A DNA stretch of 9,838 nucleotides, taken from Thermodesulfovibrionia bacterium (GTDB taxonomy: Bacteria > Nitrospirota > Thermodesulfovibrionia > UBA6902). The stretch spans positions 1 to 9,838 of the forward strand of contig CAMYJJ010000104.1 in the NCBI GenBank assembly GCA_947258735.1. Direction: 5' to 3'. Shown in pieces: positions 1 through 6,552 of the stretch. The position numbers and the translations under genes are program-made. The notes below the pieces were generated by a model that searched no databases, had not been told where the DNA came from, and saw only the letters and a list, made by a program, of their open reading frames with translations. Position 1 is the stretch's first letter. Each line of letters opens with the position of its first letter.

Positions 1-815
1 AGAAACGAGGCAAGCCACCCATATATGATATACGTGCAATCATGAAGCCATTGAAACGCATATGGCTCTCAGCCAATCTGCCATGCTCCAAAAGATTAAA
101 GGTCATTCTGCCTCTATGGCTGCCTTCTTACGAAAAAGAGTTTGGCACATTACCACGTTATTCAATAACAGCACTACATGCCATATCTGCAGCTACAAAA
201 GACAGATTACTCAAGCCTACACTGATCAATAGGATGAAGCACGTCCAGGATTTCTGGAGGCAGACACCGTTGCCCACTGTGGTGAATCAATGGCTGGAAT
301 GTTCGCCTTCACATTAGACTGTGTAGATATCGCCACCACATGGACTCAACAACGTGCTGTCTGGGGCAAAGGTGAAACTGGGTTTTAGAACAGATCCAAG
401 ATATTGAAACCTCTCTCCCTTTCCCGCTCCTTGGTTTTGACTCTGACAATAGTTCTGAGTTTCTCAACTACCACCTCCTACGGCACTTTCATCACAGGAA
501 ACACCCTGTTCAGTTTACCAGAATCATGCCTTACCATAAAGATAACAATACTCATGTTGAACAGAAAAACTGGACCCATGTCCGGCAGTGGCTTGGGTAC
601 CATAGATTGGACATCCCAGGGGTTGTTGCTCTTATGAATGATCTATACACCTCTGAGTGGCGTCTGAATCACAACTTCTTTTTGCCCTCTGTTAAACTGA
701 TTGAGAAAAAGAGAATTGCATCAAAATCATAAAACGATATGATACTCCTAAAACACCTTATCAAAGAGTTGCGGAATCTAAAAAAACCCCAGCTGATGAG
801 ATAAAAAAGGCCTAA
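1..815 (+). pseudogene. Decayed DDE (integrase-core) transposase, 5' end beyond window
   Basis: Remnant of an insertion-sequence transposase with an rve/DDE integrase core, resembling those filed under ISNCY-type elements (family from memory). The reading frame is already open at base 3 (KRGKPPIYDIRAIMKPLKRIW) and continues with LPCSKRLKVILPLWLPSYEKEFG to about base 230. It then jumps to a second frame at about 233 (DEARPGFLEADTVAHCGES), to a third at about 382 (VLEQIQDIETSLPFPLLGFDSDN, then HVEQKNWTHVRQWLGY), and to a fourth at about 723 (KIIKRYDTPKTPYQRV), ending at a TAA at 813-815. The DDE residues are still visible: D in EAD, D in DSDN, E in HVEQ. The linker normally found between the first two blocks is largely missing, so an internal deletion accompanies the first shift. 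With three frame changes it cannot make a working enzyme. Terminal inverted repeats were not identified, and the left end lies outside the window. Confidence 0.88.
791..814 (+). repeat. 24-base exact match to dnaJ (copy 1; copy 2 at 5327-5350)
   Basis: Bases 791-814, the last codons of the transposase remnant, are identical to bases 5327-5350 inside the J-domain part of dnaJ. Both are read in the same phase: KKTP-ADEIKKA-stop here, [13 protein letters not shown] in DnaJ. Similarity also reaches upstream, because both copies have seven A's and CC before the block. They differ by a short gap (CC here, TCATC in dnaJ). The dnaJ copy forms one half of a perfect 16-base palindrome at 5321-5336, which the transposase copy lacks. 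The match is certain; its origin is not (see findings). Confidence 0.85.
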
Positions 816-958
816 ATTTCTTTTATATTCATGAAGAGTTAATGTTGATTCTGCAAATGGGGCAGTTTCTCATCTTCATTCATTATAATGACAAAATATT
901 CATGCATTATTAGTTATAAGCAGTAGTTATTAGCTTTCTTAAGGTTTGATTGAAGACT
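816..958. other. AT-rich spacer, no gene seen
   Basis: This spacer lies between the transposase remnant and the stop codon of the minus-strand phosphodiesterase gene. It holds a 12-base palindrome, TCATTATAATGA, at 880-891, and a loosely repeated TAGTTAT near 911-930. No strong hairpin followed by a T-run was found for either flanking gene. It may include the degraded right end of the insertion sequence, but no terminal repeat could be assigned. Confidence 0.5.
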
Positions 959-2302
959 CTAAACCACGCATTTTCCATCAAAATCATTGCCTTTTATCCC
1001 AAGCAGAGATATTATTGTTGGTCCTACATCTACGATATTTATGTCACTATTATGAATATTTCTATTGATATAAAAAACCGCATTCTCTCTTGTGTGAGCA
1101 CCTGTCAGGAAATCTGTCCCCGAGATTTGAGTCTTATTAATGGACCCCTTCAAATCATAACCATCAAATGGCAATGCAACGAGATCAGGGGCATTATCAA
1201 ATAACCTGCCACTATAAAGTTCTTCTTTAAATAATACTTTCTTAATCACCTGTTCTCCATCAAGCACAAAAGATAATAAGTCTGATTTTACTTTTTGTCT
1301 CAACCCCTCGTAATCGCTTTTGTCAACACATCCCTGAGGGTATTTCCCTCTTAAATGAATATAGATTCGAGCGGGATCAAGAACAAATACTTTACTATCC
1401 CCGTGCATGTCCTCAAAAGAGACTGGATTTTCTTTATTAAATTGTAAATACCCTTTTTCCCTGAGCCAGGAATTAAGATATACCTCCTGTTTAATGGATG
1501 TAAATCCGTGATCAGACATAATTATAAAGGAAATGCCATCACCTACCCTGTTATATATTTCACCGATAAAGGTATCAAGTTTTTTATAGAAATCAAGGAA
1601 AAACTGATGCTGGGAATGTCCGGAATCCTGCAGAGCTGCCCACAAATAATGGTGCAGACGATCAGTTTCTGTTATAACCCCTATAAACAGGTCCCATTCC
1701 TCTTTGTCTATGAAATGCAGAATTGCTTTTTTTCTGATCTCAAATGCACCTTTAATTTCCTCAGCAAGCGCTGAGGATGATTCCTTTGCTTTACGGGTAT
1801 CGACGTCCATTTTGTATTCAATACTGTCCAGATATGTATAAGCACTCTCTGGATATGTTGCCTTCTTTAGATCAAGAGCTACAAATCCAGCTGTCATTAT
1901 ACCGTTCAATGGTTTTGCTGGATATGTTGAAGGCACATTCAGTACAATACTTTTTTTGTTTGATCTGCCAGCAATGTCCCAAATAGTTTCACTTTTAATG
2001 TCCCCGGAATTGGGAAATTTCCATTTATAAGAGTCTTTTTGCAGTTCCATAAAACCGTAAATACCATGCTTCCCGGGATTGACCCCTGTCATAAATGTAG
2101 TCCAGGAGGTTGAGGACACTTCCGGAATAGATGCCGTCATATCAGTGAGCGTTCCCTTGTCTGCAAGGACAGCAAGGTTGGGCATTCTCCCTTCATCAAT
2201 AAAACGTTTTAAAAGGCTGTATGGAACTCCATCTATTCCGAGAACCACAACTTTTTCCTTTGGCTTAATCTGTTTAGTTTTTTTCTTGAAGAAATCAAGC
2301 AC
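959..2302 (-). CDS. Alkaline phosphatase-superfamily phosphodiesterase / nucleotide pyrophosphatase-like protein
   Basis: A 447-residue predicted two-metal hydrolase of the type I phosphodiesterase/nucleotide pyrophosphatase family. The superfamily layout is complete: metal ligand D24 in VLGIDGVP, nucleophile position S63 in the PEVSSTSWTTFMTG stretch followed by VNPGKHGIYGF, D214 and H218 in TETDRLHHYLW, D264 and H265 in MSDHGF, and H403 in TGAHTREN. Serine replaces the more common threonine at the nucleophile position. There is no signal peptide or membrane segment (it starts MLDFFKKKTKQIKPKEK), so it should act in the cytoplasm. The substrate cannot be read from sequence; family members cleave phosphodiesters, pyrophosphates or sugar-phosphate esters. 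The start is GTG: an in-frame TAA lies just upstream at 2306-2308 and the next in-frame Met is residue 40, already past the first metal ligand. AAAGGA at 2315-2320 (minus strand) is a plausible ribosome site about 12 bases away. It is transcribed alone, divergently from trpF. Confidence 0.87.
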   Translation of the reverse strand: MLDFFKKKTKQIKPKEKVVVLGIDGVPYSLLKRFIDEGRMPNLAVLADKGTLTDMTASIPEVSSTSWTTFMTGVNPGKHGIYGFMELQKDSYKWKFPNSGDIKSETIWDIAGRSNKKSIVLNVPSTYPAKPLNGIMTAGFVALDLKKATYPESAYTYLDSIEYKMDVDTRKAKESSSALAEEIKGAFEIRKKAILHFIDKEEWDLFIGVITETDRLHHYLWAALQDSGHSQHQFFLDFYKKLDTFIGEIYNRVGDGISFIIMSDHGFTSIKQEVYLNSWLREKGYLQFNKENPVSFEDMHGDSKVFVLDPARIYIHLRGKYPQGCVDKSDYEGLRQKVKSDLLSFVLDGEQVIKKVLFKEELYSGRLFDNAPDLVALPFDGYDLKGSINKTQISGTDFLTGAHTRENAVFYINRNIHNSDINIVDVGPTIISLLGIKGNDFDGKCVV

Positions 2303-2502
2303 TGTTTAGTTTAATCCTTTCTGCTTTCTGCCCGCTAATATAATCAATCCATGTTTCATTTAAAAGTAATACGCTTGATCAGATGAATACAAATTAACCG
2401 TCTCTAATACATAGACTGTTGCAGAAGTATTGATATTAATGAGCGAATTATTATTGGCAATTAAAATATAGCTTATTATATCAATATGATACAATACATC
2501 TC
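2303..2502. other. Divergent intergenic region
   Basis: This 200-base AT-rich spacer separates the 5' ends of the minus-strand phosphodiesterase gene and trpF, so it should carry the promoters of both. No riboswitch, T-box or trp leader peptide (run of Trp codons) was recognised. For trpF the best -10 candidate is TATGAT at 2485-2490. For the minus-strand gene no convincing pair of promoter boxes was found. Confidence 0.5.
2461..2490 (+). promoter_or_regulatory. Candidate weak promoter for trpF-clsB
   Basis: TATGAT at 2485-2490 matches the sigma70 -10 box in five of six bases. Eighteen bases upstream is TTAAAA (2461-2466), a poor -35. Transcription would begin at about 2497, only about 6 bases before the trpF ATG at 2503. 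No Shine-Dalgarno sequence lies ahead of that ATG, which is consistent with a nearly leaderless mRNA. The region is very AT-rich, so such boxes arise easily by chance. Confidence 0.27.
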
Positions 2503-3132
2503 ATGATCAGGGTCAAAATCTGCGGGATAACCAATAAAGACGATGCGTTAGCTGCCATCCGTTTTGGAGCGGATGCGTTAGGTTTTGTATTTTATCCTCA
2601 AAGCCCCCGACATGTTAACACGGCAACTGTCAAAGAGATAATATCAGCTCTTCCCCCATTTGTCAGCACTGTTGGTGTATTTGTGGATAAACCCGGATCA
2701 GAAATTGAGGACATATGTTCTTTTGCGGGGCTGCACATTGCCCAATTACATGGATCAGAATCACCGGACGCTTGTAATATTGCAACAAAAACGATAAAGG
2801 CCGTACGGATTAAGGACCTGACTGACCTTGCTATATTAAAAGGTTATACAAAAGCATCTGCCTTCCTGCTCGATACATATTCTGTAAATGCTCTTGGGGG
2901 AACCGGACAAACTTTTAATTGGAACATCGCAATTGAGGCCAGGAAGTATGGTAACATTATTCTTGCCGGCGGTCTGACACCGGATAATATTGAAGATGCG
3001 ATACGGATTGTCCAGCCTTATGGAGTGGACGTCTCATCAGGAGTTGAGGGAAGCGAACCGGGGAAAAAAGACCACAATAAATTAACGTTATTTATTCAAA
3101 GGGCAAAAAGCGCTTTTTATAAAAATGCCTGA
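2503..3132 (+). CDS. trpF: Phosphoribosylanthranilate isomerase (TrpF)
   Basis: A 209-residue TIM-barrel enzyme that converts N-(5-phosphoribosyl)anthranilate to the carboxyphenylamino-deoxyribulose phosphate (CdRP), the third step of tryptophan synthesis from chorismate, in the cytoplasm. Family signatures run the whole length: MIRVKICGITNKDDA at the N-terminus with catalytic Cys7, GADALGFVFYPQSPRHV, LLDTYS with the general acid Asp124, ILAGGLTPDNIEDAI, and the phosphate-binding GVDVSSGVEGSEPGKKD near the C-terminus. Length is normal. The start is ATG at 2503 and there is no visible ribosome site. No other trp gene is present, so trpF stands apart from a trp operon here. Its last eight bases overlap the start of the cardiolipin synthase gene, which suggests co-transcription and translational coupling with a functionally unrelated partner. 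Confidence 0.96.
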   Translation: MIRVKICGITNKDDALAAIRFGADALGFVFYPQSPRHVNTATVKEIISALPPFVSTVGVFVDKPGSEIEDICSFAGLHIAQLHGSESPDACNIATKTIKAVRIKDLTDLAILKGYTKASAFLLDTYSVNALGGTGQTFNWNIAIEARKYGNIILAGGLTPDNIEDAIRIVQPYGVDVSSGVEGSEPGKKDHNKLTLFIQRAKSAFYKNA

Positions 3133-4306
3133 TTCTCCTCCTGATGATACTAGTTCAATAGATTCCATCTCAAATCTCAAAACAGAAATAGAAAATATCC
3201 TCGATCTTCCTTTCAGTCCCAATAATTATGTTAAACCTCTTGAAAGCGGTCAGTTAACATTCCAGAGAATTATTGAAACGGTTTCAAATGCCAGGCGTTT
3301 TATCTGTATAGAATTTTACATATTTAAAGATGATAATACAGGGAAAAGACTCGCCAGGATTCTCAAGGAGAAAGCTGCGCAGGGAGTTCAGGTCTATTTG
3401 CTGTACGACCATTTCGGTTCATTTCTCACATCATATAAGTTCTGGTCTGACTTAAAAAAAGTCGGGATAAAAGTACAGGTCAGTCATCCTTTTAAATGGA
3501 CTTCTCCGATGAGTTACATATATCGGAATCATAAAAAACTGCTCATTATTGACGGTCAGCAGGTCTTTATCGGTGGTTTTAATATTGCTGATGAATACCA
3601 CGGGTATGTAAGAAAGAAAAAGAACAGGTGGCGCGATGCCGGTATCTATATGGAAGGCCCGATAGCTTCCATCATATTGGATATGTTCAGACATAGTTGG
3701 TCAAAGTGGAGAAGCAGCTTTGATTATGCTGATATTAAACATCAGGACAGCCATCAAGGCACTCAGGCAATACCTGTTTTTGCCAACTCCGGAAGAGCGC
3801 GCAGAAAAATGCGGAAGCTCTTTATTTCCAGCATCAAAAACGCACAAGAAAGTATCTATATTACAACAGCTTATTTTTTCCCGAGCAGAAGACTGCTCAG
3901 GGCACTTGAAAACGCGGCTAGACGAGGCCTCAGGGTAAATCTGCTACTCCCGGGGGAGTCTGATGTTCTGTCCGTGTTATATGCGGGGCGGGCATACTAC
4001 ACAAGACTGCTGCAGGCAGGGGTAACGATCTATAATTATCATGGATCTCTCCTGCATGCCAAAACAGCAGTTTTTGATAACGTTTGGAGCATCGTCGGAT
4101 CTGCTAATCTGGACATGCAGTCTCTGCGAAGAAACGAGGAAAGCAATGTTGGCATTCTGGACAGAGCATTCGGAAAGAAAATGTCTGAGACATTTAATAG
4201 AGATCTGAATGAAGCGGACAAACTGGAATTGGCAACATGGACTCTCCGCCCGATGTACCAGAAATTTCTGGAAAAGCTGTTCGCAGCCATTATGAAGAGA
4301 TTGTGA
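3125..4306 (+). CDS. clsB: Cardiolipin synthase / phospholipase D-like protein, ClsB type
   Basis: A 393-residue phospholipase D superfamily protein with two HKD catalytic motifs: H136-x-K138-x4-D143 in NHKKLLIID followed by GQQVFIGGFN, and H311-x-K313-x4-D318 in HAKTAVFD followed by NVWSIVGSANLDMQSLRRNEE. The paired motifs, the N-terminal FICIEFYIFKDDNTGKRLA block and the lack of N-terminal membrane helices fit ClsB (YbhO)-like enzymes, which make cardiolipin by phosphatidyl transfer at the inner membrane face, rather than ClsA with its two leading helices. A broader phospholipase D role cannot be excluded. The ATG at 3125 overlaps the trpF stop (ATGCCTGA) and has no ribosome site of its own, so translation is probably coupled to trpF. 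The C-terminus is basic and hydrophobic (FLEKLFAAIMKRL) and could help membrane association. The 140 bases after it, up to the next gene, hold no clear terminator. Confidence 0.85.
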   Translation: MPDSPPDDTSSIDSISNLKTEIENILDLPFSPNNYVKPLESGQLTFQRIIETVSNARRFICIEFYIFKDDNTGKRLARILKEKAAQGVQVYLLYDHFGSFLTSYKFWSDLKKVGIKVQVSHPFKWTSPMSYIYRNHKKLLIIDGQQVFIGGFNIADEYHGYVRKKKNRWRDAGIYMEGPIASIILDMFRHSWSKWRSSFDYADIKHQDSHQGTQAIPVFANSGRARRKMRKLFISSIKNAQESIYITTAYFFPSRRLLRALENAARRGLRVNLLLPGESDVLSVLYAGRAYYTRLLQAGVTIYNYHGSLLHAKTAVFDNVWSIVGSANLDMQSLRRNEESNVGILDRAFGKKMSETFNRDLNEADKLELATWTLRPMYQKFLEKLFAAIMKRL

Positions 4307-4446
4307 CAAACAGAGAAGAATTGTACTCTCACGGCATCAGCCAATCTCACTTTAAATAATAAAATCGAATTTACTATTTCGTATAAATTAATTAGACTAG
4401 TCAAGTTGTTTTTAATAAATTATTGAGAGGTTGAATAGCTGTAATC

Positions 4447-5082
4447 ATGAGTAAAGCCCTTATCACGTTCGTCAAAGCCCCTGTCGCGGGAACGGTAAAA
4501 ACAAGGCTGCAGAAAGACCTTCCGAAAGAACAGGTAATTGAAATATACAAATCCTTCATTATTGAGATCCTTTCAAGGTTCTCCCGCTTAAGAGGCATTG
4601 ACAGGTATGTAGGCTGCGCTCCTTCAAAAGATCATGAATTCTTAAGAGAAGTATCTGGAAAATATAACCTGGGTACATTCAATCAGCGGGGGGATAATCT
4701 GGGGAAGAGAATTGTAAACGGCTTTAGGGACCACTTTAAAAAGGGATATTCCGAAATAGTATTGATAGGGAGTGACAGCCCGACCATTCCCCGGGAATAT
4801 ATTAAAAAGGCATTTGTTATGTTAAAAAATGCCGATATTGTTCTCGGCCCCTGCTGTGACGGCGGCATCTATCTCATCGCTGCAAAAAACAGCATCAACT
4901 CAAGAGTTTTCAATAATATTCCCTGGGACACATCTGATGTCCTGAATCTTGTCATCGAAAAACTGTATCTCATGGATATCCCTTTTTCCCTGCTGCCCTT
5001 CTGGTATGATGTTGATAATATTGATGACCTTCGATTTCTTCGCAACCATCTTAAGTATTTAAAAAGCAATTTGTCTGTTTAG
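4447..5082 (+). CDS. rSAM/selenodomain-associated transferase 1-like (TIGR04282 / DUF2064) protein
   Basis: A 211-residue nucleotide-diphospho-sugar transferase-fold protein. Recognisable blocks are FVKAPVAGTVKTRL (residues 8-21, the phosphate-binding loop region), NQRGDNLGKRI (79-89), VLIGSDSPTIP with D110 (105-115), DIVLGPCCDGGIYLI (130-144), PWDTSDV (159-165) and the closing DVDNIDDL (188-195), the usual order in TIGR04282/DUF2064. Proteins of this family often sit beside a second glycosyltransferase (TIGR04283) and radical-SAM/selenodomain genes. None of those is present here, so the role is unknown; a cytoplasmic sugar- or nucleotide-transfer reaction is an inference. In-frame TGA at 4432-4434 forces the start to the ATG at 4447. 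The only purine-rich site, GAGAGG at 4425-4430, is about 16 bases away, which predicts weak initiation. It has its own 140-base upstream spacer, so operon membership with clsB is uncertain. Confidence 0.83.
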   Translation: MSKALITFVKAPVAGTVKTRLQKDLPKEQVIEIYKSFIIEILSRFSRLRGIDRYVGCAPSKDHEFLREVSGKYNLGTFNQRGDNLGKRIVNGFRDHFKKGYSEIVLIGSDSPTIPREYIKKAFVMLKNADIVLGPCCDGGIYLIAAKNSINSRVFNNIPWDTSDVLNLVIEKLYLMDIPFSLLPFWYDVDNIDDLRFLRNHLKYLKSNLSV

Positions 5083-5201
5083 CAGATGTCTTGCTTCAAT
5101 TTTTCATTTTAATTTTAAATACTTGGCATATCCCATTGCATACATTATGCATTATGAAATATTCTGAATATCTACATATTGCATTTTTCTCAATAAATAG
5201 G
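5083..5201. other. AT-rich spacer upstream of the dnaJ promoter
   Basis: This stretch is very AT-rich and no coding sequence was seen. It holds a 13-base palindrome, ATATTC-T-GAATAT, at 5159-5171, and a short GCATA/TATGC repeat just before it. No T-run-backed hairpin that would terminate the upstream transferase gene was found. Confidence 0.45.
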
Positions 5202-5222
5202 CTTGACATGATTCGTATCAAG
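5202..5222. promoter_or_regulatory. HAIR-like inverted repeat, probable HspR operator
   Basis: The arms are CTTGACA (5202-5208) and TATCAAG (5216-5222), separated by exactly seven bases. The known HspR operator HAIR is CTTGAGT-N7-ACTCAAG. The outer CTTGA and TCAAG and the N7 spacing are identical, while the two inner bases of each arm differ. The element covers the -35 box and part of the promoter spacer, where a bound repressor would block RNA polymerase. An HspR-like gene lies 1.3 kb downstream in the same direction, which supports autoregulation. Binding is inferred. Confidence 0.68.
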
Positions 5223-5231
5223 TGATATGAT
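5203..5231 (+). promoter_or_regulatory. Sigma70-type promoter of dnaJ
   Basis: TTGACA at 5203-5208 is a perfect -35 box and TATGAT at 5226-5231 matches the -10 box in five of six bases, with an ideal 17-base spacer. The predicted start is near 5238, giving a leader of about 33 bases before the dnaJ ATG. A vegetative promoter on a chaperone gene fits repressor control rather than an alternative heat-shock sigma factor, in line with the overlapping HAIR-like repeat. Confidence 0.82.
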
Positions 5232-5260
5232 ATTTAAGCTGGAAAGTTTAATGCTAAATC

Positions 5261-5266
5261 AAGGAG
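5261..5266 (+). promoter_or_regulatory. Ribosome binding site of dnaJ
   Basis: AAGGAG at 5261-5266 is followed by CGAT and the ATG at 5271. It is one of the two strong Shine-Dalgarno sequences in the window and fixes the dnaJ start. Confidence 0.8.
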
Positions 5267-5270
5267 CGAT

Positions 5271-6350
5271 ATGTCTACTGGAACACAGGATTATTATGAA
5301 TTGCTGGGAGTGAAAAAAACCTCATCAGCTGATGAGATAAAAAAGGCCTATAGAAGGCTCGCACGAAAACATCACCCTGATCTTAACCCGGGTGACAAGT
5401 CAGCAGAGAAGAAATTCAAGGAAATTAACGAAGCGTACGAGGTCCTCAGCGATGCAAAAAAGAAATCTGAATATGACCAGTTTGGAAAGGCATCATTTGA
5501 CGGCTCCCAGGGATTCGATGGGTTCAGGAGCAGTGACTTTGGCTCTGGATACAGCAGTACAGGATATTCAACAGGATTTGGCGGTTCAGAAGAAATGTTT
5601 TCAGACATTTTTAACCGTTTCAGGCATGAAGAAGCCCCTTTAAAAGGCCCTGACCTGGTAACGCGTCTGTCCATATCGCTGGAAGAGGCATATAATGGAG
5701 TAACAAAACCTATTTCCTTGAGAAGAGAAGTTCTGTGTAAAACATGTATGGGAACAGGGGCTGCATCGTCCCAGCCCTGCTCCCGCTGCAAGGGTATGGG
5801 ATCCGTAAAACAGAGCAGGGGCCTCTTTAAAGTAAGCCAGCCCTGCCCGGCCTGTCAGGGCACAGGAATGAAAGTATTAAAGGTCTGCAATACCTGCAGC
5901 GGCAGGGGGAGCTCGTATGGCACAGAAACCATAAAAGTCAGGATCCCGCCCGGGGCTGATACAGGAAGCAAGGTCAGACTCAGGGGCAAGGGGGGTGCGA
6001 AACCCAGAGGCGGTCAACCGGGTGACCTGTTGATTGATCTGACCGTCACACCGCATCCCCGGTTCAGGAGAGATGGCCATGATATATATGTTGACGTCCC
6101 TGTCATGTTTGATCAGGCTGTCCTGGGAGGGAAGATTACTGTTCCCACCCTCAGCGGTGATGTCACCATGACGCTCCCTCCCGGTACTGACAGCGGGAAG
6201 AAATTCAAGCTCAAGGGCAAGGGGATACCGGACAGAAAAACAGGGATCAGGGGAGACGAGTTTGCTGTTATAAACATAACCGTCCCCAAAAAAGTAACAA
6301 ACAAAACCAGAGAGGCCCTGGAAGAAATTGCCAGGTCGTATAAGGAATAG
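5271..6350 (+). CDS. dnaJ: Chaperone protein DnaJ (class A Hsp40)
   Basis: A 359-residue co-chaperone that binds unfolded clients and stimulates the ATPase of DnaK in the cytoplasm. The domain order is complete. The J domain (residues about 7-73) has [11 protein letters not shown] at 35-37 and the closing YDQFG. A Gly/Phe/Ser-rich linker (about 74-113) contains several GF/GY pairs. The zinc centre has four CxxCxGxG repeats ([32 protein letters not shown]; residues 156-213). The client-binding C-terminal barrels contain [19 protein letters not shown] and [17 protein letters not shown]. This separates it from CbpA-type proteins, which lack the zinc centre. No dnaK or grpE is in the window, so its partner must be encoded elsewhere. 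It is probably the first gene of an HspR-controlled dnaJ-hspR(-clpB) group. Codons 18-22 contain a perfect 16-base palindrome (5321-5336), part of which is repeated in the transposase remnant. Confidence 0.96.
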   Translation: MSTGTQDYYELLGVKKTSSADEIKKAYRRLARKHHPDLNPGDKSAEKKFKEINEAYEVLSDAKKKSEYDQFGKASFDGSQGFDGFRSSDFGSGYSSTGYSTGFGGSEEMFSDIFNRFRHEEAPLKGPDLVTRLSISLEEAYNGVTKPISLRREVLCKTCMGTGAASSQPCSRCKGMGSVKQSRGLFKVSQPCPACQGTGMKVLKVCNTCSGRGSSYGTETIKVRIPPGADTGSKVRLRGKGGAKPRGGQPGDLLIDLTVTPHPRFRRDGHDIYVDVPVMFDQAVLGGKITVPTLSGDVTMTLPPGTDSGKKFKLKGKGIPDRKTGIRGDEFAVINITVPKKVTNKTREALEEIARSYKE

Positions 6351-6363
6351 ATCACTCAGGAAT

Positions 6364-6381
6364 AATTAACTTTTGTTAATT
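6364..6381. repeat. AT-rich hairpin downstream of dnaJ
   Basis: AATTAAC (6364-6370) and GTTAATT (6375-6381) form a perfect 7-base stem with a TTTT loop. They are followed at once by a second palindrome, GAAATATTTC (6382-6391). The stems have few G-C pairs and no T-run follows, so this is a poor intrinsic terminator. It could be a transcript-stability element or a protein-binding palindrome. Confidence 0.4.
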
Positions 6382-6417
6382 GAAATATTTCATTTATTAG
6401 ACTTAATCAGTGTTTAA

Positions 6418-6498
6418 TGTCATTCCGGCAGTCCTTTAGCCGGAATCCAGGCTTTGCAATAGATTCTGGATGCCCAATTACTGCCTTTGGGCATGACA
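6418..6498. repeat. 81-base palindromic repeat element between dnaJ and hspR
   Basis: The element is bounded by TGTCAT (6418-6423) and ATGACA (6493-6498). Inside are nested stems: ATTCCGGC/GCCGGAAT (6422-6429 with 6439-6446), ATCCAG/CTGGAT (6445-6450 with 6466-6471) and TGCCCAA/TTGGGCA (6471-6477 with 6487-6493). It could fold as a three-way cruciform. The GTCATTCC...GGAATCCAG...CTGGAT...ATGAC pattern resembles small palindromic repeats scattered through many bacterial genomes. It has no coding capacity. In a transcript it could attenuate read-through from dnaJ or protect the dnaJ mRNA end. Only one copy is present in the window. Confidence 0.72.
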
Positions 6499-6552
6499 AA
6501 AATAGAAAAACTGTAATTATGGACAGGCTCCAATCAGGATTGAGAGACAGCT

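Noticed and set aside
404..637. 77-residue frame with a signal-peptide-like start
   Set aside because: It overlaps, in another frame, the recognisable transposase stretch VLEQIQDIE...DSDN...HVEQ, so its hydrophobic start is a frame artefact.
950..1204. Plus-strand 84-residue frame
   Set aside because: It is antisense to the C-terminal part of the phosphodiesterase gene and has no recognisable motif or ribosome site.
3977..4404. Two minus-strand frames of 110 and 121 residues
   Set aside because: They are antisense to the second HKD half of the cardiolipin synthase gene, and one antisense to the other strand's conserved motif explains them both.
5372..5791. Minus-strand 139-residue frame
   Set aside because: It is antisense to the J-domain and Gly/Phe region of dnaJ; no family features.
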